Positions 51,743 through 61,141 of a stretch of 64,000 nucleotides of DNA are shown piece after piece (position 1 is the first letter of the stretch; every line of letters starts with the position of its first letter). The stretch lies in contig JAEEMG010000073.1 in assembly GCA_016283095.1 (NCBI GenBank), positions 1 to 64,000 on the forward strand, in the 5' to 3' direction. The notes below the pieces were generated by a model that was not told the origin of the DNA, made no database searches, and saw only the letters and a list, made by a program, of their open reading frames with translations. The stretch comes from Paludibacteraceae bacterium. GTDB lineage: Bacteria; Bacteroidota; Bacteroidia; Bacteroidales; Paludibacteraceae. Made by a program: the position numbers and the translations under genes.

Positions 51743-52738
51743 TTATTCTTTAGCCAAAACAGTCATTAACGTTTCTCCTACAGCTTTCAGAGTGTTTTTG
51801 CTGATATTGCCGATTACATCCTGATGTGTGTGCCATGTCTCTGGAAAACCTCTTTCTGCGGTGAAATCGATGATATCCACAGTCGGAATATTCGCATATT
51901 GGTTCACGTATACGTGATCATCTATGATTGAACCGCTCTCACGCATCTCAAAGATATTGTCATAGCCTAGATTTTTGGCTGTCTGCCAAATCTTGGTCAC
52001 TGCTATACTTGCCAATCTTCCAGAAGTAAAGTCGATATGGAATTTTGCGTTTGCATCGCCCACCATATCGAGAAGTATACCGAATTTTGGTTTGGCGATG
52101 GAGTCGGCTTTATAATTCTGTGCCCAGTATTGTGAACCAAGACACCAAGAGTCGTTGTTTCCTCTGCCTCCTGTGATGAATGTCGGTTCACCCAAGTCTT
52201 CAGCGTCGAAGAATACCACGTCGAGACCTGTTTTCATATCAGAATTTTTATACTGACGTGCGATCTCCAAAATCACACCGACACCACTTGCACCGTCGTT
52301 TGCACCGTCGATAGGAGTTTTTCGCGTCTTCTCATTGCCATCTTGATCCGCCCATGGGCGAGAATCCCAATGTGAGAAAAGAATAACTCTCTTTTTTGCC
52401 GACGGATTGAAATGAGCGATGATATTCTCTGCTTTGCGTGTCTTCTTTTCCCAATCCACCACATCGCATTTCTGCACCTCCACAATATCCGCACCGTGTC
52501 GACGCAATTCACTTGTCAGGTAGTCGACGCAATTATCATGAGCTTTGCTTTCCAGAACACGTGGACCAAATTCACATTGTTTGGCGATGTAGCTGTATGC
52601 ACTGTCGGCATTGAAATCTACCTTTATCTCCTTTTTAGTCGAAACTTTTGGCGTATTCTCCGCTTTTTTCTCTTGTGAGAAACAAGAAGGCAACCCTAAT
52701 GCTAGGGTTGCCACAATTATGAATTTATTAATTTTCAT
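51743..52738 (-). CDS. M28 family peptidase lipoprotein (glutaminyl cyclase-like)
   Basis: 331 residues. The lipoprotein signal MKINKFIIVATLALGLPSCF carries the lipobox LPSC. The zinc-hydrolase core shows FSHWDSRPWADQDGN, GANDGASGVGVILEIARQ, VVFFDAEDLGE and DDHVYVNQYANIPTVDIIDF, giving the H/D/E ligand set. Its sequence is close to the M28 group that includes glutaminyl-peptide cyclotransferases and aminopeptidases in Bacteroidota; activity cannot be separated by motifs. The start overlaps the 3' end of the MFS gene by 11 bases, so the two are coupled. Confidence 0.88.
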   Translation of the reverse strand: MKINKFIIVATLALGLPSCFSQEKKAENTPKVSTKKEIKVDFNADSAYSYIAKQCEFGPRVLESKAHDNCVDYLTSELRRHGADIVEVQKCDVVDWEKKTRKAENIIAHFNPSAKKRVILFSHWDSRPWADQDGNEKTRKTPIDGANDGASGVGVILEIARQYKNSDMKTGLDVVFFDAEDLGEPTFITGGRGNNDSWCLGSQYWAQNYKADSIAKPKFGILLDMVGDANAKFHIDFTSGRLASIAVTKIWQTAKNLGYDNIFEMRESGSIIDDHVYVNQYANIPTVDIIDFTAERGFPETWHTHQDVIGNISKNTLKAVGETLMTVLAKE

Positions 52739-54344
52739 CGTTTATTGTTAAGTCTTTTGATTCGTCTTTAATTATTGGAGCAGTTGTTTCTGCGACGGAG
52801 GTGATCGGATAGAAAGACATCACGAATGTGAATGCCAAGCAGATCACTGCAGGGATCCAACTCATAAGGTTGATGATTCCAGGCACGGCATTTTGGATTG
52901 CTGATGAATCTTGTCCGTCATAACCGTACATTCCAAGCACAGCACCGATGATTGCACCTGCGATACCACCACCGAATTTTGTCGCAAAACTTCCGGCTGA
53001 GTAAACAAGTCCAGTGGCACGGCGTCCAAACATCTTTTCTCCGTAGTCGGCAGCGTCTCCAAGCATTCCAAAGAACAGGGTAGGGAGGATAGCTGCGAAA
53101 AGTTCAGATGTGATTCCGACTGCGAAAATCATAAGAATCTGAGTTGGTCCGAAGAAGTAAAGCAAAGAGTTGACAATGGATGTCGCTATCATTGAACCGA
53201 TGAAAACGTTCTTTTTACCGAATTTTTCACTCAATGAAGGAGTGATCATTGCTGCTACGATACTGATAAGCATCAAAGCTATAAAATATATTCCTGCAAG
53301 TGCCGCGTTGCCCACATAGTGGGTGAAGTAGATGGCGATGATACCTGTTTTCAAATTGTTGTAGATATTGAATCCGAGACCGACAACAAGAAGAATAAAC
53401 CAAGGCTTGTTTCTAACAAGGTCTTTCAAATCTTGCAAAAGGTTATCCTCCTGTTTTTCGTCTGGAGCCACACGCTCTCTTGTTCCCCAGAATGTCAGGA
53501 ACATACATAGTGCAAGGATTGCACTCATGATATACATACTGTTGCTGTAACCTGTGCTTTGGTTGATAAGTGAGATGTTATCTTTAGTCAGGTCGCTTTC
53601 GCCAGTGATTGTGAAAGTATATTTCTCACCAGCTTTCATTTCAAAACTTTTTCCAAGTGTTGGAGCCGCTGTGTCTCCTTCCATCTGGAATTTAGCGACG
53701 CTACCGAACAGACCATGCTGAGTGCTGATTTTTGCATTCTTCACGTTTTCAGGCGACGAGACTGTCACCACATATTCTGTTTCTGCTTTTTGTTCCAAAT
53801 CGATAGTCGGGTTGACGTTGCCGAAATATGCCACTAACGCAAGAAGCGATCCTTGTACGAGCATACCACCTGTGAAAGCACCGATCATACGGAAAGAACC
53901 AAGTGATGTGCGCTCATTTTCATTAGGAGTCATCACGGCCATCAAAGCACCATATGGGATATTGTTGGCAGTATAGATCAGAGTAAAGAGGATATAAGTA
54001 GTGTATGCGTAGACGAGTTTCATTTCGTAGCTCCAGTCTGGTGCGGTAAACAATAAAGAAAGAATCACACCAAGAGGAATGGCTGTCCAAAGTATCCAAG
54101 GACGGAAATGACCATATTTGGATTTTGTCATGTCGCCAATCATACCCATGGCGACGTCGCTCACACCGTCGCTGAAACGACAGATAAGCATTAACAAACC
54201 GACAGAAGCAGGAGTAAGACCGAAAACATCGGTGTAATAGATTGTAAGGAAGGCAGCGACACCTCTCCATGCGATGTTTGCACTCGCGTCTCCAAGTGCG
54301 AAACAGAGTTTCTCTTTAAACGAGCAATAACTAGTGTTTTCCAT
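52728..54344 (-). CDS. GPH-family sugar:cation symporter with internal insertion
   Basis: 538-residue MFS transporter of the glycoside-pentoside-hexuronide type (MelB/XylP-like). It has KEKLCFALGDASANIAWRGV, FSDGVSDVAMGMIGDMTKSK and the MTPNENERTSLGSFRMIGAF loop. Family members have about 450-480 residues. The excess here is a hydrophilic insertion of about 85 residues between helices 6 and 7 (YVVTVSSPENVKNAKISTQH ... KYTFTITGESDLTKDNIS) that looks like a small beta-sandwich. The ATG at 54344 (MENTSYCSFKEKLCF) is chosen because it begins the conserved family start. The substrate is probably a glycoside or uronide. First gene of an operon with the M28 peptidase. Confidence 0.85.
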   Translation of the reverse strand: MENTSYCSFKEKLCFALGDASANIAWRGVAAFLTIYYTDVFGLTPASVGLLMLICRFSDGVSDVAMGMIGDMTKSKYGHFRPWILWTAIPLGVILSLLFTAPDWSYEMKLVYAYTTYILFTLIYTANNIPYGALMAVMTPNENERTSLGSFRMIGAFTGGMLVQGSLLALVAYFGNVNPTIDLEQKAETEYVVTVSSPENVKNAKISTQHGLFGSVAKFQMEGDTAAPTLGKSFEMKAGEKYTFTITGESDLTKDNISLINQSTGYSNSMYIMSAILALCMFLTFWGTRERVAPDEKQEDNLLQDLKDLVRNKPWFILLVVGLGFNIYNNLKTGIIAIYFTHYVGNAALAGIYFIALMLISIVAAMITPSLSEKFGKKNVFIGSMIATSIVNSLLYFFGPTQILMIFAVGITSELFAAILPTLFFGMLGDAADYGEKMFGRRATGLVYSAGSFATKFGGGIAGAIIGAVLGMYGYDGQDSSAIQNAVPGIINLMSWIPAVICLAFTFVMSFYPITSVAETTAPIIKDESKDLTINDEN

Positions 54345-54878
54345 ATTATTATAATTATTGATACAAATGTAAAAAAAAATGCTAAATGCTAAATGAGGAA
54401 TGCTAAATAATAACGACACGCATGTCCGTGTGTTTCCGCTAAAGGTGTAAAAAAAAGCAGACCGCCAAAACAATTGGGGATCTGCCTAAACCTAAAATAT
54501 GATAACTTAGATATGAAGATCTTGATTAGAACATAAAAAGTGGTCAAAACGACTTGTTTTATGTTTTACGACACAAAAATATATCTTTTTTAGAAAATGA
54601 CAAAACAAAAAGCAGAAATTCTAACAAAAAGTTAAAATTCCTGCTTTTTACTATCATAGATAGCATAAAAGGATTTAATATTAGGACTAAACTACAAATT
54701 ACCGATTCACATCGTCACTATATTAACTACAAAAACTGTGCCAACTATGCCAATATTCGTAAAGAAATTTCAAAAAAGTTTATATAATATTGAAAATTAG
54801 CGAAATAAAATTTTATGTTGGTTTTTGTTCCTGTTTGTAGAGACATCACAATGTGGAGTCTTTACATGGTGTGGCGAT
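54345..54878. other. Intergenic region without a gene
   Basis: It carries a minus-strand TACATTTG box (54371-54364) for the MFS gene and a long imperfect hairpin at 54607-54650 (AAAAAGCAG ... CTGCTTTTT) that may end the leftward LRR-C transcript. A decayed copy of the GTAGAGAC repeat lies near 54838. Small frames here have no family resemblance and are not called. Confidence 0.5.
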
Positions 54879-55823
54879 TTATTTCAAAAACTTGACAGAT
54901 TTGCAATCATTAAAAGCACCATATCCTATTATGACATTCTGCTTCTTATTATCTATTACAACATCAAGATTTTTACAACCTTCAAACGCCCAGTCTCCGA
55001 TGTTCGTCACACCCTTCGGAATCGTGATATTCGTCAGGGAGCCACACTCATAAAATGCCCAGTCTCCGATGCTTGTCACTCCCTTTGGAATAGTTACCTC
55101 AATACACTTTGATTTATCACCTACCCATCCGTAGCACTTTGTGCCTTTGTTATAAACAAGAAGATGCGGTGGCAGTGCATCACAGCCATAAAACACCAAG
55201 CCTCCGATGCTCGTCACACTTTCCGGGATTGTGATGTCAGTCAGTGAACCACAGCCTCCAAACGCCCAGTCTCCGATGCTCGTTACACCCTCCGGGATAT
55301 AAACGCTCGTCAGGGAGCTACATTTAGAAAACGCACTCCTTCTAATGCTCGTCACACTCTTTGGAATAGTTACCTCAATACACTTTGATTTATCACCTAC
55401 CCATCCATAACACTTTGTGCCATTATCATAAACAAGAAGATGTGGTGGCAGTTCATCACAGCCATAAAAAGCATCATCTCCGATGCTTGTCACACTCTCC
55501 GGAATAGAGATGCTTTTCAAGGAACGACATCTAGCAAACGCATCCTCACCAATTATCTTCACATTATATACCTTGCCATCAATTTTCACTTTGCTGGGAA
55601 TATCGATAGAGGTCGGATTTTCCTCCTTGTATCCTGTCACCTTAGCGGAATCGTCTCCCAACGGAGAAAATTTGAGAATTGATGTTGATGCATCGACGAT
55701 GGCAGCGTCTATGTTAGAGGTGATGGTTTCGTTTTTCTTCTGATTATTACCATCTTTTGCGACAGCAAGCAACTCTGTACCGACGGCGATCGCCATAATC
55801 ACTACAAGTAGTTTCCTTTTCAT
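54879..55823 (-). CDS. BspA-like leucine-rich repeat protein (LRR-C)
   Basis: 314 residues with signal peptide MKRKLLVVIMAIAVGTELLA. LRR_5 repeats such as SVTSIGDDAFYGCDELPPHL and GVTSIGDWAFGGCGSLTDIT. A longer internal unit (LPPHLLVYDNGTKCYGWVGD, then KSKCIEVTIPK) occurs twice, 101 residues apart, so a block of about 100 residues has been duplicated. Less related to LRR-A and LRR-B than those are to each other. Likely surface protein. Confidence 0.85.
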   Translation of the reverse strand: MKRKLLVVIMAIAVGTELLAVAKDGNNQKKNETITSNIDAAIVDASTSILKFSPLGDDSAKVTGYKEENPTSIDIPSKVKIDGKVYNVKIIGEDAFARCRSLKSISIPESVTSIGDDAFYGCDELPPHLLVYDNGTKCYGWVGDKSKCIEVTIPKSVTSIRRSAFSKCSSLTSVYIPEGVTSIGDWAFGGCGSLTDITIPESVTSIGGLVFYGCDALPPHLLVYNKGTKCYGWVGDKSKCIEVTIPKGVTSIGDWAFYECGSLTNITIPKGVTNIGDWAFEGCKNLDVVIDNKKQNVIIGYGAFNDCKSVKFLK

Positions 55824-55919
55824 AACATCTGTTGTCTCCGAATTTTATATAGGTATTGTTATAGCAGTAGATTCGTCAAAGTCTAATGATTCCCCCTTTA
55901 GCTCCTAGCTTTTAGTTCT

Positions 55920-56303
55920 TTACCTTCTATACAAATAAGCGACAGCAGCGTCGATCTCATCCCACAGCATGAGGTTGAAATCCTCCACTTCACGAAGAGT
56001 AGGCAGTGCACCGTCTTTTTTGATACGGTTGAGCGCGGCGAATCTCGACATAATTTTATCGGAGCATATCACTTTAGCAATGTATGCCTTCTCCTCATTA
56101 TCAATAAGGAGGACGTCGGGATACCAATTTGAAAGCTGATACCAGTTGTTCTCAATCCAACCTTGGTTGCGGAAGTAGTTGCGGTTAGCTTCTGCGATCT
56201 GCTGCAGACCGTTGTCGTAGCGGTTTTGGTCGAAACCTTGTGCGGAGATAGAAGCAAGTCCGCAAAACAAAGTAAGTATCAATAAAACTATACCTTTTTT
56301 CAT
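55920..56303 (-). CDS. Small exported protein of unknown function
   Basis: 127 residues. Signal peptide MKKGIVLLILTLFCGLASIS ending AQG. The mature part is rich in aromatic and charged residues (NRYDNGLQQIAEANRNYFRN, LSNWYPDVLLIDNEEKAYIA) and ends AVAYLYRR. No family recognised. The ATG at 56303 opens the signal peptide; an in-frame codon 35 residues upstream is rejected. Confidence 0.6.
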   Translation of the reverse strand: MKKGIVLLILTLFCGLASISAQGFDQNRYDNGLQQIAEANRNYFRNQGWIENNWYQLSNWYPDVLLIDNEEKAYIAKVICSDKIMSRFAALNRIKKDGALPTLREVEDFNLMLWDEIDAAVAYLYRR

Positions 56304-56587
56304 AGCAGTAAAATTTACGTTTTCCAAATCTTCTGCAAAGTAAAGAAAAATAGTGCAGAGAGAAATCAGATTTAGTTTTTTTAACCTTATTATAACATAA
56401 TTATACAATTCATTCCATGATCGTAGGGGCAGGTTTCAAACCTGGCCACTTCCATTTTTTCCGTCTGAAAGACGTTACCGAGCAAAGCGAGAGAAACCCG
56501 TGACGAAGTCTCGGGAAGAGATGACGATGATACAAAAAACTTTGCCTGAAAGGCAATACCATAAGTATTGCTTTCTGTGTTTTATAT

Positions 56588-56666
56588 GTGCTCGCCTTAC
56601 GGCTCGCACTCTGGAATGGGGTTAGGGCCAATATCAATCAAACATGGGCCCTTAACAATCCTCGAC
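56588..56666 (-). repeat. REP-like element R, copy 4
   Basis: In reverse orientation: GAGGATTGTTAAG, stem GGGCC with a 17-base loop, GGCCC, CTAACCCC, then the GTGCGAGCCGTAAGGCGAGC hairpin with one extra loop base. It differs from copies 1-3 by the expanded first loop. Confidence 0.75.
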
Positions 56667-56839
56667 TCTATAACCAAATATCTAAATTAAAGTCAATTTG
56701 ACGAATTGTAAATTGCAAATTTGCAATAACGAACAATCATAAATTTCCACATTATGATTGAATTCTTACCTCTTTTTCATCAAAAGGCGTAGTCCTTTCT
56801 CTGTTGACTTTGTGTCTCTGTGGTTTTATTAAATTCTAT

Positions 56840-56912
56840 GTGCTCGCCTACGGCTCGCACTCTGGAATGGGGTTAGGGCCAATATCAATCAAACATGGGC
56901 CCTTAACAATCC
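56840..56912 (-). repeat. REP-like element R, copy 5
   Basis: Nearly identical to copy 4, including the expanded loop (ATGTTTGATTGATATT), 252 bases away, with the GTGCGAGCCGTAGGCGAGCA hairpin at 56840-56860. Confidence 0.75.
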
Positions 56913-57055
56913 TTTTTTATAACCATTAGAACAAACTATTCCGCATTTTGCATTTCGAATTTTTAATTTTACTTACATTTTTGGGCATATACTTTTGTTA
57001 TAAACAAAAAATTATGCGTAATTTGCAGTATAATTGTGTATAATAAGATAATAAT

Positions 57056-57238
57056 ATGGATCAATTGAAGAGAAGCCTAGGGGCTATTTTGGTTTTATTG
57101 GGAGTTGTTCTATTGGCTATTTACAGCATAGCTGAATTGACAAACAACGCTATTTTGGTGATCGCAGCTATTTTGTTTGTTGCAGGTATCGGATCTTACA
57201 TCTTCCTTAATAAGAAATTCATCGGAAACGGTAAGTAA
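57056..57238 (+). CDS. Small two-helix membrane protein
   Basis: 60 residues: a short basic start (MDQLKRSLG), helix 1 (AILVLLGVVLLAIYSIAEL), a brief polar turn (TNNA), helix 2 (ILVIAAILFVAGIGSYIFL) and a basic end (NKKFIGNGK). Proteins of this shape are common and uncharacterised in Bacteroidota. It lies 26 bases upstream of argH in the same direction. Confidence 0.7.
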   Translation: MDQLKRSLGAILVLLGVVLLAIYSIAELTNNAILVIAAILFVAGIGSYIFLNKKFIGNGK

Positions 57239-57264
57239 TATCACCTCCCTTTTAAATTACGGAT

Positions 57265-58605
57265 ATGGCTACAAAGTTGTGGGACAAAGGCAAGGCTACA
57301 AACGCAGAGATTGAGAAGTTTACGGTTGGCAAAGACCGTGAGATGGATTTGTATTTGGCCGAGTGTGATGTGCTGGGATCGATGGCACATATCACAATGT
57401 TGGAATCGATTGGCTTGATCGCCAAGGACGAACTTCCTGTGTTGCTTGCGGAGCTGAAGAATATTTATTTGGCTGCACACCGTGGAGAATTTGTAATTGA
57501 AGAGGGAATAGAGGATGTTCATTCTCAGGTGGAGCTTATGCTTACACGTAAGCTTGGCGACTTGGGAAAGAAGATTCACAGTGGTCGTTCGCGTAACGAT
57601 CAGGTGCTTGTCGACATGAAATTGTGGACAAGAGAGCAGATCAAGAGTGTGGTTGAGGCTGTTGAGGGTCTGTTTAATGTGTTGATTCAGCAGAGTGAGA
57701 AGTATAAGAATGTGCTTCTTCCAGGTTACACCCATCTGCAGATCGCAATGCCTTCATCGTTCGGATTATGGTTTGGCGCATACGCAGAGAGTCTTGCCGA
57801 CGATATGGAACTTCTACTTTCGGCATGGAAGGTGACTAACAGAAATCCTCTGGGATCAGCAGCAGGTTATGGTTCGTCGTTCCCTTTGAACCGTCAGATG
57901 ACGACAGAGTTGTTGGGATTTGACACTATGGACTATAATGTGGTGTACGCTCAGATGTGTCGTGGTAAGATGGAGAAGACTGTGTCATTCGCATTGGCAG
58001 GTATAGCAGCCACTCTATCAAAATTGGCTTTCGACGCTTGTATGTTCACGTCGCAGAATTTTGGATTCATCAAACTTCCAGACGAGTGCACAACAGGATC
58101 AAGCATCATGCCACACAAGAAGAATCCAGACGTATTTGAGTTGACTCGTGCTAAATGCAACAAAATCCAGAGTCTACCTCAGCAGATAATGATGCTTATC
58201 AATAATCTACCAAGCGGATATTTCCGTGACTTGCAGATTATTAAAGAGGTGTTCATGCCATCATTCGGCGAATTGTTGGATTGTATCAAGATGACCACAC
58301 ATATCATGTCTGATGTGAAAATCAACGAGCATATTCTTGATGATCCAAAATATGATTTCATTTTCAGTGTGGAAGAGGTCAACCGTTTGGCTCTTGAAGG
58401 AATGCCATTCAGAGACGCTTACAAGAAAGTGGGATTGCAATGTGAGGCTGGAGAGTTCAAGCCAAACAAGAATATCCACCACACTCATCAGGGTAGCATA
58501 GGAAACCTTTGCAACGACGGAATTACAGCACTTATGAACAAGACTATTTCGGAGTTCAATTTTGACAAGGTGGAAGAGGCAAAAGAGAAATTATTGGCAA
58601 TATAA
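57265..58605 (+). CDS. argH: Argininosuccinate lyase
   Basis: 446-residue enzyme that cleaves argininosuccinate to arginine and fumarate, the final step of arginine synthesis. It has the fumarase-superfamily signature GSSIMPHKKNPDVFELTRAK with the catalytic serine, an intact HSGRSRNDQVLVDMKLW region, and PGYTHLQIAMPSSFGLWFGA with the catalytic His. The length is usual. It is the first of three closely spaced genes (rsfS 12 bases downstream, ftsH 5 bases after that). The argE-like gene at 1938-2999 may act in the same pathway. Confidence 0.97.
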   Translation: MATKLWDKGKATNAEIEKFTVGKDREMDLYLAECDVLGSMAHITMLESIGLIAKDELPVLLAELKNIYLAAHRGEFVIEEGIEDVHSQVELMLTRKLGDLGKKIHSGRSRNDQVLVDMKLWTREQIKSVVEAVEGLFNVLIQQSEKYKNVLLPGYTHLQIAMPSSFGLWFGAYAESLADDMELLLSAWKVTNRNPLGSAAGYGSSFPLNRQMTTELLGFDTMDYNVVYAQMCRGKMEKTVSFALAGIAATLSKLAFDACMFTSQNFGFIKLPDECTTGSSIMPHKKNPDVFELTRAKCNKIQSLPQQIMMLINNLPSGYFRDLQIIKEVFMPSFGELLDCIKMTTHIMSDVKINEHILDDPKYDFIFSVEEVNRLALEGMPFRDAYKKVGLQCEAGEFKPNKNIHHTHQGSIGNLCNDGITALMNKTISEFNFDKVEEAKEKLLAI

Positions 58606-58617
58606 ACAAAGAATTTA

Positions 58618-58980
58618 ATGACAGTAGACACAAAGACTATTATTCAGAAGATAGTTGAGGGAATGCAGGAACGAAAGGCTAAGAAAATCGTTACTGTAGA
58701 TATGACTGAGTTGGAAAACTACAGCTGTCCGTACTTCGTGATTTGTGAAGGTAATTCGACCACTCACGTCGTCAGCATCGCTGATTCCGTGAAACATTAT
58801 GTTAGAAGTGAGTTGAAGGTTCATTTTATTGTAGCGGATGGTTATGAGAATGGTCAGTGGATTGCCATCGATTATGGAGAAATCATTGTTCACGTTATGC
58901 TTCCGGAAATGCGTGAGTTTTATCGCATAGAGGAGCTATGGGAAGACGCGAAGATAACAGAAATACCTGATTTAGATTAA
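58618..58980 (+). CDS. rsfS: Ribosomal silencing factor RsfS
   Basis: 120 residues. RsfS binds L14 on the 50S subunit and blocks joining to 30S during starvation. Family features: KIVTVDMTELENYSCPYFVI, CEGNSTTHVVSIADSVKHYV, WIAIDYGEIIVHVMLPEMRE and FYRIEELWEDA. The family is recognised with high confidence. It precedes ftsH by 5 bases, an order often seen in Bacteroidota. Confidence 0.95.
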   Translation: MTVDTKTIIQKIVEGMQERKAKKIVTVDMTELENYSCPYFVICEGNSTTHVVSIADSVKHYVRSELKVHFIVADGYENGQWIAIDYGEIIVHVMLPEMREFYRIEELWEDAKITEIPDLD

Positions 58981-58985
58981 ATTAT

Positions 58986-61034
58986 ATGGCCCAAGAAAGT
59001 AACAATAAACCAAAGATGCCAAATTTCAAGTCATCATCAGGCCTTTATTGGCTGTATGGCTTGGTGGCGATCTTTTTGGTTGGAATTTATTTTTCAGACG
59101 ACAATCATTCAGCAAAGGAGATTGGCTACAACGAGATCAAGTATCTTGTGGAAACCAATTCTGTCTCTAAAATCACCGTCATCACAAACGACAAATATGC
59201 TGAGGCTACAGTAAAGGAGGGCAAGATGCGTAACGCATTCGGTTCCGACTCTACAAAATATGCCGCTAATCCTAAGGTTCATGTGAAAATACCTTCAGCA
59301 GATCGTTTCACGGAGGATTTGACAGAGTGGCAGAAAGAGGATGGAGTCGAAAAGGTAGACCTTACATTTACGGAAGACAGCAGTATGTTTGAGGGATTCC
59401 TTTACACATTCGGTCCGTTCATCTTGCTTATATTCTTCTGGATGTTCATCATGCAAAGAATGGGTGGCGGAGGAGCAGGTCCTGGTGGCGTGTTCAACGT
59501 AGGAAAGAGTAAGGCCCAACTATTTGATAAAGGAAACAATCCTAACAAGGTGACTTTCAAAGATGTAGCTGGATTAAGTGAGGCTAAACAGGAGGTCGAG
59601 GAGATTGTGGAATTCCTTAAGAATCCAGCCCGCTATACAGAACTTGGAGGTAAGATTCCAAAAGGAGCTATCCTTGTTGGCCCTCCGGGAACAGGTAAGA
59701 CTCTTCTTGCAAAGGCTGTGGCTGGTGAGGCTGATGTGCCATTCTTCTCTCTATCAGGTTCTGATTTTGTGGAGATGTTTGTCGGTGTGGGAGCAAGCCG
59801 TGTAAGAGATTTGTTCCGTCAGGCAAAAGAGAAGGCTCCATGTATCATATTTATCGACGAGATTGATGCCATCGGTAGAGCTCGAGGCAAGAATGCAAGC
59901 ATGGGCGGTGGCAACGATGAGCGTGAAAGCACTCTTAACCAGTTGCTTACAGAGATGGATGGATTCGGCACAAACTCTGGTGTCATCCTATTGGCTGCGA
60001 CAAACCGCGTCGACATTCTTGATAAGGCATTGGTCCGTGCCGGACGTTTCGACCGTCAGATTCATGTTGATCTTCCGGATGTTCATGATAGAAAGGCAAT
60101 TTTCAATGTCCATTTGTCAAAATTGAAACTTGCGGATGATATTGATGTTGATTTCTTGTCACGTCAGACACCAGGATTCAGCGGTGCGGATATTGCCAAC
60201 GTCTGCAATGAGGCAGCTTTGATAGCAGCTCGTCGCAACAAGACACGTGTAGATAAGGAAGATTTCTTGAGTGCCGTCGACAGAATTATCGGTGGATTGG
60301 AGAAGAAAAATAAAATCACCACTCGTTCTGAAAAATGGTCTATTGCAGTGCATGAGGCAGGACATGCAACAATCAGTTGGATGCTTCAGTATGCTGATCC
60401 ATTGGTGAAAGTGACAATCGTTCCGCGTGGAATGGCATTAGGAGCCGCATGGTATTTGCCAGAAGAACGACAGTTGATCACTAAAGAGAATCTTCTCGAC
60501 AAAATGTGTTCTCTTCTTGGAGGACGTGCTGCCGAAGAGTTGGTTTTGGGTACAATCGGTACAGGAGCCATTAATGATTTGGAGCGAAGCACTAAGCAGG
60601 CATACGCAATGGTGGCATATTATGGTATGAGCGACAAGCTTACGAACTTGTGCTACTATGATTCTCAGGCTGACTATTCATTTACGAAACCATATTCTGA
60701 AGAGACGGCAAAACTAATAGATGATGAAGTCAAAACGTTGATTAACAGTCAGTATGAGCGAGCAAAACAGGTGCTGCGTGAAAATGCTGAAGGACATCGT
60801 AAGTTGGCGGAACTTCTTGTTGAGCGTGAGGTGATATTTGCTGATGATCTTGAACAAATCTTTGGCAAACGTAAGTGGGAATCACGTAATGAGGAACTTA
60901 TGCGTGAGAACGAGAATGCCAAGACTGAAAAAAAAGAAGACGCTTCTGTATCTATATCTGAGGGATCTCAAGACAATGAAAACAAGGAAAAGGATATTCC
61001 TGAAGTAGACGTAGAGAAACCAAAAGAAGATTAA
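58986..61034 (+). CDS. ftsH: ATP-dependent zinc metalloprotease FtsH
   Basis: 682-residue inner-membrane AAA protease that degrades misassembled membrane proteins and short-lived regulators. TM1 ([18 protein letters not shown]), a periplasmic domain of about 100 residues, TM2 ([20 protein letters not shown]), AAA module with [36 protein letters not shown], and [14 protein letters not shown], then the zinc site [10 protein letters not shown] and the third ligand region in [20 protein letters not shown]. The acidic C-terminal tail ([14 protein letters not shown] ...) is disordered, as in other Bacteroidota FtsH proteins. Confidence 0.97.
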   Translation: MAQESNNKPKMPNFKSSSGLYWLYGLVAIFLVGIYFSDDNHSAKEIGYNEIKYLVETNSVSKITVITNDKYAEATVKEGKMRNAFGSDSTKYAANPKVHVKIPSADRFTEDLTEWQKEDGVEKVDLTFTEDSSMFEGFLYTFGPFILLIFFWMFIMQRMGGGGAGPGGVFNVGKSKAQLFDKGNNPNKVTFKDVAGLSEAKQEVEEIVEFLKNPARYTELGGKIPKGAILVGPPGTGKTLLAKAVAGEADVPFFSLSGSDFVEMFVGVGASRVRDLFRQAKEKAPCIIFIDEIDAIGRARGKNASMGGGNDERESTLNQLLTEMDGFGTNSGVILLAATNRVDILDKALVRAGRFDRQIHVDLPDVHDRKAIFNVHLSKLKLADDIDVDFLSRQTPGFSGADIANVCNEAALIAARRNKTRVDKEDFLSAVDRIIGGLEKKNKITTRSEKWSIAVHEAGHATISWMLQYADPLVKVTIVPRGMALGAAWYLPEERQLITKENLLDKMCSLLGGRAAEELVLGTIGTGAINDLERSTKQAYAMVAYYGMSDKLTNLCYYDSQADYSFTKPYSEETAKLIDDEVKTLINSQYERAKQVLRENAEGHRKLAELLVEREVIFADDLEQIFGKRKWESRNEELMRENENAKTEKKEDASVSISEGSQDNENKEKDIPEVDVEKPKED

Positions 61035-61039
61035 TAATT

Positions 61040-61075
61040 AGTGCGTACGCTTTTAATAGCGTATGCACTTTTTTA
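61040..61075 (+). terminator. Terminator of the argH-rsfS-ftsH operon
   Basis: AGTGCGTACGCT-TTTAAT-AGCGTATGCACTTTTTT, 5 bases after the ftsH stop, with one G-T pair. Confidence 0.9.
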
Positions 61076-61141
61076 TAGATGCTTGTTAAGGACTGAACAA
61101 AAGAAGATTTATATAATACAAACAACGAACATTTATTTTCT

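Larger units (their letters stand above)
56304..57055. other. Intergenic region with REP-like repeat cluster 2
   Basis: Holds element T inverted (56423-56447), element S inverted (56460-56556, with GTCTGAAAGAC and TTGCC-TGAAA-GGCAA hairpins) and two element R copies inverted (56588-56666, 56840-56912). No gene is supported. A TACTTTTG box at 56990-56997 may serve the small membrane-protein gene at 57056. Confidence 0.7.

Noticed and set aside
54554-54787. 77-codon rightward frame between the MFS and LRR-C genes
   Set aside because: Low-complexity, covers a hairpin, no promoter or family; treated as noncoding.
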